Shown: one piece after another, positions 8,412 through 17,455 of the stretch
How positions within the stretch are numbered: position 1 is the stretch's first letter
How the letters are laid out: each line of letters begins with the position of its first letter
Assembly (NCBI RefSeq): GCF_001684965.1
Contig: NZ_MAYG01000023.1
Location: 186,001-250,000, forward strand
Direction of reading: 5' to 3'
Origin: Chryseobacterium arthrosphaerae
GTDB lineage: Bacteria > Bacteroidota > Bacteroidia > Flavobacteriales > Weeksellaceae
DNA: 64,000 nucleotides
Made by a program: the position numbers and the translations under genes
Notes under the pieces: model-generated
What the model saw: only the letters and a program-made list of their open reading frames with translations
Databases searched by the model: none
Told to the model about the DNA's origin: nothing

Positions 8412-10500
8412 ATGAAATTTTACTCCACTTATTTTTGCCTTTATAATACCGGATGTAGTAATTCCTGATGATCATATTGTCTGGTCTTGTCAGCATAGGA
8501 TCAGCTTCCAGAATTCTGTCAACTGTATTTTTTGTCGTTTTGATGATGGCAGAATCATTAACGAGATCCAGTCTTTTGAAATCTACGACCCCACTTTGCT
8601 GGGTTCCCAGAATATCACCGGGTCCCCGGAGCTGCATGTCTACTTCAGATATTTTAAAACCGTCATTCGTTTCGGTCATTGTTTTGATCCGGGTCCTGCT
8701 TTCCTTAGATAATTTGTCAGAAGTCATCAGGATACAGTAGCTTTGCTCAGCACCTCTTCCTACACGTCCTCTGAGCTGATGAAGCTGTGAAAGACCAAAC
8801 CTTTCGGAGCTTTCAATCACCATTACAGATGCATTAGGAACATTTACCCCTACCTCAATTACCGTAGTGGCTACCATAATTTCAGCCTTTCCCGAAGCAA
8901 AATAAGCCATGGCTGCATCTTTTTCATCAGGTTTCATTTTCCCATGAAGCATCGTTACATTGTAGTCTGAAAAATAATCCATGACGTGCTCCAGGCCTTC
9001 CATCAGGTTTTTATAATCAAGAGTTTCAGATTCCTCAATCAATGGATATACAAAATAAACCTGTCTTCCTTTCTTAATCTCCTCCTTACAGAAATTATAA
9101 ACGTAAAGCCTGTCTTTTTCACGTCTGTGAGCAGTAATGATAGGTTTTCTTCCCACCGGCATTTCATCAATCACAGAAACATCCAGATCGGAATAAAAAC
9201 TCATGGCCAGCGTCCTTGGAATAGGCGTAGCCGTCATCACCAGAATATGGGGAGGTATTTTGTTTTTAGCCCATAATTTTGCCCTTTGCGCTACCCCAAA
9301 CCGGTGCTGCTCATCAATGATGGCCAGACCAAGATTTTTGAACTTCACTTTATCTTCCAAGACGGCATGGGTTCCCACTAAAATAGAAAGACTTCCGTTT
9401 TCAAGTTCTTCATGGATAATCCTTCTTTCGGCAGCTTTGGTAGAGCCTGTCAGAAGGCGGACATTGATTTCCGTTTTTTCAAGAAGATCTTTAATTCCAT
9501 TATAATGCTGCTGGGCAAGAATTTCGGTAGGGGCCATCATACAGCTCTGGAAGCCATTATCCATAGCGATAAGCATCGTAAGTAATGCCACCATTGTTTT
9601 TCCTGAGCCTACATCTCCCTGCAACAGTCTGTTCATCTGGATCGGCCTTTTCATATCCATCCGGATTTCCTTTAAAACCCTTTTCTGGGCATTCGTGAGC
9701 TCAAAAGGAAGATGGTTCTCATAAAAGCCGTTGAAATGATCCCCAATGATAGGGAAGGGATTACCATAGGACTGGGTTTTATGATTAAGCTTTTTCAAAC
9801 CGTATCCCAGCTGAAAAAAGAAAGATTCTTCAAACTTTAACCGGAAATCAGCTTTATTAAAATGTTCCAGATCCTTTGGGAAATGAACGTTGAGAAAAGC
9901 ATGCTGCCTGGATATCAACTTGAAAGTTTTCATCAGGTATTCCGGGAAGTTTTCTTCAATAAGATTCGGGATCTCTTTGCAGATATTCTTCAGAGCATTC
10001 TGAAAGAATCTTTGGCCAAGTCCTCTTTTGGTCAGTTTTTCAGAACTGGGATAAATAGGCTTCAGCCGGGTATCTCCCTCTTTCTTTTCTTCTACCGTTT
10101 CAATTTCCGGATGTGGCATCGAAAACTGACGGTTGAAAACATTGATTTTCCCGAAGATATAAACCTCTCTGTTGATGGGTAGCTGTTCTTTCAGCCACTT
10201 TGAATACTGAAACCATACAAGATCCATACTTCCGGTTTCATCATTGAATTTAGCAGATAATCTTTTGGTTTTTCCGGTCTGAATTTCCTGAACCTGGGTG
10301 ATTCTTCCTTTAAGCTGTATCTCCTGGCTGCTCTCTTCCTGAAGTTGTGATACTTTATAGACCTTGCTTTTATCTAAATAGCGGAGAGGATAGAAGTTGA
10401 GCATATCTTCTACAGTAGACAGCCCCAATACTCCTTTGATGAGTTTGGCTCTTTCCGGACCTATGCCTTTTACGTATTCTATGGAAGTATCTAATGTCAT
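8410..10500 (-). CDS. recG: ATP-dependent DNA helicase RecG
   Basis: RecG is a branch-migration helicase that reverses stalled forks and processes Holliday junctions. From the chosen start the protein is 696 residues, matching E. coli RecG (693). It has an N-terminal wedge/OB region (about 60-160), then superfamily 2 motifs: LLQGDVGSGKTMVAL (Walker A), IIDEQHRFG (DEQH box), VMTATPIPRT (motif III), and the RecG-specific C-terminal segment (QLHQLRGRVGRG, DMQLRGPGDILGTQQSG). The frame stays open 26 codons further upstream. MTLDTSIEYVKGIGPERA is the natural N-terminus of the family, so the ATG ending at 10500 was chosen. Confidence 0.95.
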   Translation of the reverse strand: MTLDTSIEYVKGIGPERAKLIKGVLGLSTVEDMLNFYPLRYLDKSKVYKVSQLQEESSQEIQLKGRITQVQEIQTGKTKRLSAKFNDETGSMDLVWFQYSKWLKEQLPINREVYIFGKINVFNRQFSMPHPEIETVEEKKEGDTRLKPIYPSSEKLTKRGLGQRFFQNALKNICKEIPNLIEENFPEYLMKTFKLISRQHAFLNVHFPKDLEHFNKADFRLKFEESFFFQLGYGLKKLNHKTQSYGNPFPIIGDHFNGFYENHLPFELTNAQKRVLKEIRMDMKRPIQMNRLLQGDVGSGKTMVALLTMLIAMDNGFQSCMMAPTEILAQQHYNGIKDLLEKTEINVRLLTGSTKAAERRIIHEELENGSLSILVGTHAVLEDKVKFKNLGLAIIDEQHRFGVAQRAKLWAKNKIPPHILVMTATPIPRTLAMSFYSDLDVSVIDEMPVGRKPIITAHRREKDRLYVYNFCKEEIKKGRQVYFVYPLIEESETLDYKNLMEGLEHVMDYFSDYNVTMLHGKMKPDEKDAAMAYFASGKAEIMVATTVIEVGVNVPNASVMVIESSERFGLSQLHQLRGRVGRGAEQSYCILMTSDKLSKESRTRIKTMTETNDGFKISEVDMQLRGPGDILGTQQSGVVDFKRLDLVNDSAIIKTTKNTVDRILEADPMLTRPDNMIIRNYYIRYYKGKNKWSKIS

Positions 10501-10579
10501 TTGAAAAACGAGCCCTAATTTCGGGAAAATAGCTGGGATTTGAAATTTTTCCCTCCAAAATATTAAAAATTGAGGCATG

Positions 10580-10612
10580 AAAAAAGGCTTTCAGATCCTG
10601 AAAGCCTTTTTG
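10580..10612 (-). terminator. Terminator between the thioredoxin gene and recG
   Basis: An inverted repeat (AAAAAGGCTTTCAG / CTGAAAGCCTTTTT, 3-nt loop) is flanked by A and T runs. It is symmetric, but its position fits termination of the thioredoxin-like gene upstream. Confidence 0.75.
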
Positions 10613-10617
10613 TGTAT

Positions 10618-11151
10618 TTAATCTTTGATTTTAGATTTAAATTTTTTCTGGTAATCTTCCCATTGTTCCCGGGTTCTGATCTTTTTAAAAAGATCTTTTG
10701 AAATCAGCTCCAGGTAAGGTTCCAGTTCTTTTGCAGACAATTCCCCCTGAAGAATGGTAATCGGGTCACCATGTTCATCCAGAAAAACAGTACTCGGAAC
10801 AGCTCCTACGTTCATATACTGGGTAAATTCGTGCAGGGAGTTTCTTCCTTTCTTCTGTTCGGTATTGGGATTTGAAAATGTTCTTCCAAAAATTTCAAGA
10901 CTTTTTTTCTCTTCTGCATTAAACTTTACGGGATAATAATTCTCATTTAAGATCTGAGCTATTACAGGATGGCCGTATGTTTTTTTATCCATGATCTTGC
11001 ATGGGCCGCACCAGTCTGCATAAAAATCAATAAGGATTTTTTTAGGATTTTCCTTTTGAGCTTTTAAAGCTTCTTCAATGGTCATCCATTTTACCTGGGC
11101 GAAACTGAAATTTAATAGTAATAAGAGAACTATGCTTAAAATTTTCTTCAT
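10618..11151 (-). CDS. Periplasmic thioredoxin-fold protein
   Basis: This is a 177-residue exported thioredoxin-like oxidoreductase. A signal peptide (residues 1-19, ending FAQ) is followed by the fold with the active site YADWCGPCKIMDKKTY (C48, C51) and the cis-proline segment GAVPSTVF. The C-x-x-C is the standard CGPC of reducing thioredoxins, so it may reduce periplasmic disulfides or rescue misfolded proteins. The reducing partner (DsbD/CcdA type) is not in the window. It stands alone between two terminators and the POT transporter upstream. Confidence 0.85.
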   Translation of the reverse strand: MKKILSIVLLLLLNFSFAQVKWMTIEEALKAQKENPKKILIDFYADWCGPCKIMDKKTYGHPVIAQILNENYYPVKFNAEEKKSLEIFGRTFSNPNTEQKKGRNSLHEFTQYMNVGAVPSTVFLDEHGDPITILQGELSAKELEPYLELISKDLFKKIRTREQWEDYQKKFKSKIKD

Positions 11152-11192
11152 AATTTGATATTTACGTAAAAATAAGCATAATTACTTATTTT

Positions 11193-12704
11193 TTATTTTA
11201 CATCCTGCATTAATTTTTTCACGTACGGAGATATCAAAATTAATACCACTCCGGCAATTACAGCGTATAATCCTAATTGTTTATATCCATCAGTATAAGT
11301 GATTAAAGCATCATAGTTGGTAGAGCCTTCTTTGGCTGTAGCCATACCGGCGCCGATAATTCCCGCAACGTACTGTCCGTAAGCAGAAGCAAGGAACCAC
11401 ATTCCCATCATCATTCCCTGAAGATTCTTCGTAGAAAGCTTGGTCATGATCGATAATCCGATGGGAGAGAGACAAAGTTCTCCAAGGGTAATGATCAGTA
11501 ATGCCAATGTGAAGAAGTTAAGGGAAGTGATCCCCTGAAGGTTGGCGAACAAACGGGTGGCAAACAGGACATAATATCCTAATCCTAAGAAAATGAATCC
11601 CAAACCGAATTTAATAATCGTGTTCGGTTCAATTTTTCTTTTATTCAGCCAGATCCAGAGAAGTCCTATAAGGGGTGCCAGGAAAATGATAAAGAAGGCT
11701 CCTCCCGAATTGTTCACTCCGTTTGGATCCAGTCCAAGAAGATCTTTATTCAGGTTTTTTGCAGCGAAAATACTCAAAGAACCTCCACTTTGCTCATAAA
11801 TACCCCAGAATATAATGGAGAAGATAATGAAAACCAGTGCTGCCCAAAGCTTTTTACGCTCAGAAGCCGTTACTTTAGACATTTCATAGAATAAATAGAT
11901 CAATGTCAACGGGCCTATTGTCCACATAAAATAATCGGTATATTCTGTTTTGGCCACCATGGTCATAATAACCGGAACAAAAATCAATGACAGAACATAC
12001 ACTCCATATTCTTTCCACTTCGGAATAGGAGCTGCTTTCACTTCAGCTAAAGGATGGCCCGGCTGAAGTCCTATAGTTCCCAGTCTTCTTTGCGTAAAGA
12101 CGAAATTGATAAGGCTCACCACCATTACAATGGAAGCTAATCCAAACGCAATATGCCATCTCATTTCTTCAGCAATGATATTACCAAGAAACTCTCCTTT
12201 ACCGATAGCGATACATAAATAGCCTCCTAATAATGCACCCAGGTTAATCCCTGCATAAAAAAGTGAAAAGCCGGCATCCGCTCTTGAATCATTAGGCTTG
12301 TAAAGCTGGCCTACCATAGATGAAATATTAGGTTTGAAGAAACCTGTTCCTACTACGGTAAATGCAATGCCCAGGAAAAAGAACTTGTGCGGGTCGGTTG
12401 CCAGAATCAAACTTCCGACAATCATCAGAAGTCCGCCCCAGAAAAGTGATTTTCTGAATCCTAAAATTTTGTCTGCAAAAAGACCTCCTACGAAAGTGAA
12501 GGCATATACAAAAGCCTGTGTGGCCCCATACTGAAGGTTGGCTTCTCTTTCATGGAAGTTGAGCTGTGAGATCATAAAGAAAACAAGCATTCCACGCATT
12601 CCGTAGAAGCAGAAGCGTTCCCACATTTCAGAGAAAAACAGGCTCCAGATCTGTCTGGGATATTTTCCTTTGAAATTTTGTATTTCATCTAAAGTTACAC
12701 TCAT
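11193..12704 (-). CDS. POT/PTR2 family peptide:proton symporter (copy 1)
   Basis: This inner-membrane transporter takes up di- and tripeptides with protons. At 503 residues with about 14 hydrophobic segments it has the bacterial POT length. The proton-coupling motif on TM1 is present (EMWERFCFYGMR, the ExxER signature). So is the PTR2 signature region (GFFKPNISSMVGQLY, then AGFSLFYAGINLGALLGG) and the late GELCLSPIGLSIMTKLS. It is the first of three paralogues in a row on the minus strand, separated from copy 2 by a nuclease gene. Confidence 0.92.
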   Translation of the reverse strand: MSVTLDEIQNFKGKYPRQIWSLFFSEMWERFCFYGMRGMLVFFMISQLNFHEREANLQYGATQAFVYAFTFVGGLFADKILGFRKSLFWGGLLMIVGSLILATDPHKFFFLGIAFTVVGTGFFKPNISSMVGQLYKPNDSRADAGFSLFYAGINLGALLGGYLCIAIGKGEFLGNIIAEEMRWHIAFGLASIVMVVSLINFVFTQRRLGTIGLQPGHPLAEVKAAPIPKWKEYGVYVLSLIFVPVIMTMVAKTEYTDYFMWTIGPLTLIYLFYEMSKVTASERKKLWAALVFIIFSIIFWGIYEQSGGSLSIFAAKNLNKDLLGLDPNGVNNSGGAFFIIFLAPLIGLLWIWLNKRKIEPNTIIKFGLGFIFLGLGYYVLFATRLFANLQGITSLNFFTLALLIITLGELCLSPIGLSIMTKLSTKNLQGMMMGMWFLASAYGQYVAGIIGAGMATAKEGSTNYDALITYTDGYKQLGLYAVIAGVVLILISPYVKKLMQDVK

Positions 12705-12727
12705 AATGATGTATGATTAAGTTTTAA

Positions 12728-13720
12728 TTAAGGGTTTTTATTGTTCTGATCCAGTTCAAAACGGATTCTGTCCTGGTCGATGATTTGTTTCAGTTCTTCT
12801 TCTTTTGGGAGGTACAGCAGGTATTTGCTGGCAAATAAATTGTTTTTATCATTCAGTACGGAATATTTCACAATAGTTTCGTCCTTTTCGGAACACAGGA
12901 GGATTCCGATGGTAGGATTATCTCCTTCGCCACGTTTAAGATCATCATACATTCTTACATACATATCGATCTGTCCGATATCCTGATGGGAAAGTTCTCC
13001 GGTTTTTAAATCGATAATGACAAAGCATTTTAATATGTAATTATAGAATACAAGATCTATGTAGAAGTCCGATGTATCTGTTGAAATATGTTGCTGTCTG
13101 GCAACAAAAGCAAATCCTTTTCCGAATTCCAGTAAAAACTTTTGAATATGGTCAATAATAGCCGTTTCAATTTCTTTTTCGGAGAACTGTTCATCAGCTT
13201 TTAAACCTAAAAATTCAAAAATATATGGATCTTTTAAAACGCTCTGGATGTTTTTAGCCGGTGATTTTTTATGTTCAAGAACTCTTTCGTACGCAAGGGA
13301 ATTGATCTGCCTTTTTAAATCTCTTACATTCCAATTATTCTGTACTGCCTCATTGAGATAATACTGTCTTTTGTTTTCATCATCCTGGCTGGAAAGCAGA
13401 CGGTAATGAGACCAGCTCAATTGTTGAGACAATGTGTCAACAATTGGGAATGCAGTGTAAAACTTGCGCATATTGGAGAGATTGGTATAATCAAACCCTT
13501 TTCCAAATTCTAAACTAAGCTTCTGAGAGAGATTTCTTAAAGTGTATTTTCCGTATTCCGCACGTTCTTTTCCCTGTTGCTCATCTTCAACAATAAGTTT
13601 ACCAATCTGCCAGTAAGTGAGCAGTAGAGTAGAATTCGCTATTCGAAAAACCTTTTCGCGCGACTGCCTAATGATCTCCTTTACGGATTGGAATAAAGAA
13701 TCTTCGGAAATTTCCATCAT
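12728..13720 (-). CDS. DUF1016/YhcG-type PDDEXK nuclease domain protein
   Basis: The 330-residue protein has the two-part YhcG layout. The N-terminal DUF1016 helical domain is seen as LLLTYWQIGKLIVEDEQQG and WSHYRLLSSQDDENKR. The C-terminal PD-(D/E)XK domain is seen as DFYIDLVFYNYILKCFV followed by IIDLKTGEL, where the Asp and D-L-K are the likely catalytic residues, and then QIDMYVRMYDD. Homologues are stand-alone genes or lie near restriction systems and mobile DNA; biochemical function is mostly unknown. The frame extends 20 codons upstream, but that stretch contains the terminator of the preceding transporter gene. The Met pair at 13715-13720 is therefore the sensible start. Confidence 0.85.
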   Translation of the reverse strand: MMEISEDSLFQSVKEIIRQSREKVFRIANSTLLLTYWQIGKLIVEDEQQGKERAEYGKYTLRNLSQKLSLEFGKGFDYTNLSNMRKFYTAFPIVDTLSQQLSWSHYRLLSSQDDENKRQYYLNEAVQNNWNVRDLKRQINSLAYERVLEHKKSPAKNIQSVLKDPYIFEFLGLKADEQFSEKEIETAIIDHIQKFLLEFGKGFAFVARQQHISTDTSDFYIDLVFYNYILKCFVIIDLKTGELSHQDIGQIDMYVRMYDDLKRGEGDNPTIGILLCSEKDETIVKYSVLNDKNNLFASKYLLYLPKEEELKQIIDQDRIRFELDQNNKNP

Positions 13721-13730
13721 ACGAAAATAA

Positions 13731-13760
13731 AAAAAACCTCTGACTTGGCAGAGGTTTTTA
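13731..13760 (-). terminator. Terminator downstream of POT copy 2
   Basis: A stem AAAAACCTCTG / CAGAGGTTTTT, followed on the minus strand by T residues, lies 20 bp past the POT copy 2 stop codon. It falls just before the start of the DUF1016 gene, separating the two transcripts. Confidence 0.7.
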
Positions 13761-13780
13761 TTCATATTTTGTGAACACAC

Positions 13781-15535
13781 TTAGTTGACACCGTGCATCA
13801 TTTTCTTTAAGATAGGTGAAAGTAAACCTAAAATCACTGAAGCAATACCACAAAGCACAACGAATACCATAAAGAATTCGAATAAATTATGGATCTCAAA
13901 TCCTACGAATGTAGGGTTATGCAATGGTAACTGAGCTTTTTCGAATGCTGCTACCTGGTCAGCTGTAAGGGTTACTTTTTTATCCAGAACATCCTGTAAG
14001 TTAACTCCTATTTCCTGAGCTTTTTTAAACTTATCACCTGTTGCAGGGATAAGCGCTCCTAATGAACCTGCCAAAGCATAGCCGGCAGCATTGGAAATGA
14101 AGAATACACCATACAATAACGAAGCAAATCTCTTGGGAGCAAGCTTACCTACCAATGATAAACCGATTGGAGAAAGACAAAGCTCACCACAAGTCTGGAT
14201 GAAATAAAGTAGCATTAGCCATTTGATAGCTAATAAACCTGAATTTCCTAAATCTTTTACATTGTGCGCAATGATAAAATAAGAAAGAGCGATCAATGCT
14301 AATCCCATCGCTTGTTTGAACGGAGATACAGGCTCTTTTCCTCTCGCTCTAAGCTTATCCCAGCATAAACTGAAAGGAACAGCCAGAATAACCACGAAGA
14401 TTCCGTTGAAGATCTGAACCATTGAAGGCGGCATATTCCATCCTAAGATATTTCTGTCGGTCTGGTTATCTGCAATAAACGTTAAAGAAGATCCTGCCTG
14501 TTCGAATGCAGCCCAGAAGAAAATAATAAAGAATGAAACGATATAGATTACCCAGATTCTTTGTCTTTCAACCTTGTTTTCAGCAGAAGACATGATCAGG
14601 AATGCCAGGGAAATACCGGCAGCATAGATGAACGGATAGATGATTCCTTTGATCATTTGCCCCATCTCCATAGAGTTGAACCCAAGTTCTCCTACCAGTA
14701 AATATCTGAATACAAAGAACAGAACAGCAAATATACCTACAGTGATTCCTAAAGACATCCCTGAGAATTTAGCTGTCTGAGATTCTCCTTCTTCGAAATC
14801 TGCAGTACTGTTATTTTTTGGTAATCCTCCGATAGGTCTTCCTTCCGGAGTTACAACGTATTTATTTTTAAGGATGAAGAATGTTACAGTTCCAATAAGC
14901 ATCGCAATTGAAGCTGCCAGGAATCCCCATTTGAAAGCAAAAATATCTCTTACTCCGGTTGCAGCATCTTTTACGTCACCTACGTAAGGACAGATAAACT
15001 GACCTAAGAATGCTCCGATGTTGATCCCCATATAGAAAATGGTGAATGCAGAGTCAAGTTTAGACTTTTCCTGCTTCGGATAAAGACTTCCTACCATTGA
15101 GGAAATATTCGGCTTGAAGAATCCGTTACCAAAGATGATAACAAATAAAGCCAGCCACATGATAAGCTTGGCACTGCCAAGATCAGCAGAGAAAGTTGAG
15201 GCACTGATGAATAGTAAAAACTGACCAATGGCCATCAATGATCCACCTACGATAATGGCAAATCTGTTTCCGATATATTTATCAGCAATGAATCCTCCCA
15301 AAAGAGGTGTTAAATAACATAAAGCCAGGAATCCACCATAGATGATCGCAGCATCTGCTTCTTTTATCAATAAGGAATTTACCATGAAGAGCGTCAAAAG
15401 TGCCCTCATCCCATAAAAGTTGAAACGCTCCCACATTTCCGTTCCGAAAAGAACCCATAACCCTTTTGGATGTCTGGAATTCTTATTCTCTACAAATTCA
15501 TCCGGTTTCGGACTCAATGCTTCAATATTATCCAT
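13781..15535 (-). CDS. POT/PTR2 family peptide:proton symporter (copy 2)
   Basis: A second di/tripeptide symporter of 584 residues, with the same signatures as copy 1: EMWERFNFYGMRALLTLFM (ExxER), GNGFFKPNISSMVGSLY, FTIFYMGINIGAFLGQFIC and GELCLSPIGLSLVGKLAPK. It has a longer loop after TM12 (residues near 505-545, rich in charged and polar residues) than copy 1. It forms its own unit: its terminator is at 13731-13760, and the hairpin after copy 3 sits upstream of its start. Confidence 0.92.
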   Translation of the reverse strand: MDNIEALSPKPDEFVENKNSRHPKGLWVLFGTEMWERFNFYGMRALLTLFMVNSLLIKEADAAIIYGGFLALCYLTPLLGGFIADKYIGNRFAIIVGGSLMAIGQFLLFISASTFSADLGSAKLIMWLALFVIIFGNGFFKPNISSMVGSLYPKQEKSKLDSAFTIFYMGINIGAFLGQFICPYVGDVKDAATGVRDIFAFKWGFLAASIAMLIGTVTFFILKNKYVVTPEGRPIGGLPKNNSTADFEEGESQTAKFSGMSLGITVGIFAVLFFVFRYLLVGELGFNSMEMGQMIKGIIYPFIYAAGISLAFLIMSSAENKVERQRIWVIYIVSFFIIFFWAAFEQAGSSLTFIADNQTDRNILGWNMPPSMVQIFNGIFVVILAVPFSLCWDKLRARGKEPVSPFKQAMGLALIALSYFIIAHNVKDLGNSGLLAIKWLMLLYFIQTCGELCLSPIGLSLVGKLAPKRFASLLYGVFFISNAAGYALAGSLGALIPATGDKFKKAQEIGVNLQDVLDKKVTLTADQVAAFEKAQLPLHNPTFVGFEIHNLFEFFMVFVVLCGIASVILGLLSPILKKMMHGVN

Positions 15536-15618
15536 TTTTACTGTTAATTTTTGTTAAGACTGACAAATATAGTTTATTTTAGGTTTTTGGCAAGTTTTTA
15601 ATTTTATTTTTAAATAAA

Positions 15619-15644
15619 AAAGCTGCAGATGAATCTGCAGCTTG
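15619..15644 (-). terminator. Terminator downstream of POT copy 3
   Basis: GCTGCAGAT and ATCTGCAGC form a 9-bp stem with a very tight 2-nt loop. On the minus strand it is followed by a T-rich tract. It lies 24 bp past the copy 3 stop codon. Confidence 0.65.
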
Positions 15645-15666
15645 ATATTCTTTATAATATTAAGGA

Positions 15667-17322
15667 TTAGTGTCCTTTTTCCTTCATGATTTTATTTAAC
15701 CTTTTTAACATGGAAAGACCTAAAAGGGTAGCAAATATTAACAAAGCGAAATTCACAAGGAAATAATTTGTCTTGTTTTCGTAATTGTACCATGTACTGG
15801 CCAGGATTCCTGAAAGTTTATTTCCTACAGAATTCGCCAGGAAGAAACCACCCATCATCAATGCAGTGATCCTCGCAGGTGAAAGTTTGGAAACGAAAGA
15901 AAGTCCCATTGGTGAAAGGCATAATTCCCCTATTGTGATCACTCCGTAACTTGCTACAAGCCACAAAGGAGAAACTTTTACAGCCCCGTTATCTCCGGCC
16001 ATTACTGCCAGTACCATTACCAGACATGAAAGTCCTGAAATGAACAGCCCCAGAACGATCTTGGTTGGCGTTAACGGCTCTTTTCCTTTTCTTCTCAGAA
16101 GTGCCCAGAAACCTACGATAACAGGAGTTAAAGCAATTACCCAGAATGGGTTGATAGACTGGAATAATTCCGTATTGTATAAATAAACTTTACTTTCAGG
16201 GTTTTTCTCAAGCGCAGCACGCTGTTCAGGAGAGATATTTTTAAAATAAACGTCTTTTCCTGTTTCTTTTTTAGTGTCTCCATTCTCATCCTTTTGAGAT
16301 CTGAACTGGTTGTCATACACAGGTGTTTCTTTATCCTCGTAGCTTTTACCATCCACCATATAGATGCCTTCTAACGGTTTTTCAAGAGAGGCAGGAACAC
16401 TTCTGTCCGTATAATAATTAGCCCATCTTGTCAAGGCAGTACCATTTTGCTTGAAAACAGCCCAGAAGAACATACTGATCAGGAATACGGAAAGTAATGC
16501 ACCAATCGATGCTTTTTCATCAGGCTTAGCCTTAAAGTACAGAGAAGCATAGAAGTAAATAACAGGAATACAGGCGAAAATAAAGGCATCCGTACTGTCA
16601 CTTCCAAAAATATTATTGGGAATAAACCATCCTATAGCTCCGGCAGCAATAGCAGGAACAAATACTTTCATCATGATCTCGGAAAGCTTTGTATCTCCTT
16701 CCTGTACAGGTTTCATCTGTGCAGCATGAATATAATGTTTTCTTCCGATGGTAAAAATAACCATACCGATCAGCATTCCCACTCCGGCTGTAATAAACGC
16801 TTCACCCCAACCGAATTTATTACGCATAAAGGCCGCAATAATATTACAGATAAATGCCCCGATATTGATCCCCATATAGAAAATATTGTACCCGGAATCT
16901 TTGTTGGCTTTGTAAGGCTCTTCAGAATATAGATTACCCAAAAGAGTAGAAATAGTAGGTTTAAAGAAACCGTTTCCGATAATGATCAACGCCAGGGAAG
17001 TATAGAATAAAGGTAATTCTTTGAAAACACCCATTCCTATATAGCCGGCAGCCATCAGGAAACCACCAAGGTAAATAGATTTGATATATCCTAAAACCCT
17101 GTCAGCAAGAAATCCTCCGATAAAAGGAGTAAGATATGTCAGTGCAATATATGTCCCGAAAATATCATCAGCCGTTTTATCAGGCAATCCAAGGCCTCCT
17201 TTCATGCCGGCAGGCTCAATCACATACAGAACAAAGATTCCAAGAATCAGGTAGTACCCGAAACGCTCCCACATTTCTGTAAAAAAGAGATAGGGCAGCC
17301 CTTTAGGATGTTTAGTCTTCAT
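15667..17322 (-). CDS. POT/PTR2 family peptide:proton symporter (copy 3)
   Basis: The third paralogue, 551 residues from the chosen start. It has FTEMWERFGYYLILGIFVLY (ExxER), GNGFFKPTISTLLGNLY, YNIFYMGINIGAFICNI and GELCLSPMGLSFVSKLSPA. Compared with the other two it carries an insertion of about 70 polar residues (near 305-375, with SYEDKETPVYDNQFRSQ) before a late TM segment, probably an external loop. MKTKHPKGLPYLFFTEMWER aligns with the N-termini of the other copies, so the ATG ending at 17322 is preferred over one 8 codons upstream. Different loops suggest the three symporters differ in specificity. Confidence 0.92.
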   Translation of the reverse strand: MKTKHPKGLPYLFFTEMWERFGYYLILGIFVLYVIEPAGMKGGLGLPDKTADDIFGTYIALTYLTPFIGGFLADRVLGYIKSIYLGGFLMAAGYIGMGVFKELPLFYTSLALIIIGNGFFKPTISTLLGNLYSEEPYKANKDSGYNIFYMGINIGAFICNIIAAFMRNKFGWGEAFITAGVGMLIGMVIFTIGRKHYIHAAQMKPVQEGDTKLSEIMMKVFVPAIAAGAIGWFIPNNIFGSDSTDAFIFACIPVIYFYASLYFKAKPDEKASIGALLSVFLISMFFWAVFKQNGTALTRWANYYTDRSVPASLEKPLEGIYMVDGKSYEDKETPVYDNQFRSQKDENGDTKKETGKDVYFKNISPEQRAALEKNPESKVYLYNTELFQSINPFWVIALTPVIVGFWALLRRKGKEPLTPTKIVLGLFISGLSCLVMVLAVMAGDNGAVKVSPLWLVASYGVITIGELCLSPMGLSFVSKLSPARITALMMGGFFLANSVGNKLSGILASTWYNYENKTNYFLVNFALLIFATLLGLSMLKRLNKIMKEKGH

Positions 17323-17410
17323 ATATTCAATTTTCAAATTTCCCAAAATTAGGTTTTTAATTTCAATTGATAAAATAAATAATACACGGGCAAATGATTA
17401 ATAAAACAAA

Positions 17411-17446
17411 TAAAAATCCCTTCCATAATTTTGAAAGGGATTTTTA
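17411..17446 (-). terminator. Terminator of the S9 peptidase/secreted protein operon
   Basis: AAAAATCCCTT and AAGGGATTTTT form an 11-bp stem around a 12-nt loop and are flanked by A/T runs. It lies just past the stop codon of the secreted protein gene. Confidence 0.7.
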
Positions 17447-17455
17447 TAGTAGGTT

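Noticed and set aside
8410..10578. Longer RecG with 26 extra N-terminal residues
   Set aside because: The extension has no RecG-like sequence, and the normal family start is MTLDTSIEYVKGIGPERA at 10500.
13721..13780. 20-codon longer DUF1016 protein
   Set aside because: The extra part contains the terminator of the preceding transporter gene, and the family start fits the Met pair at 13715-13720.
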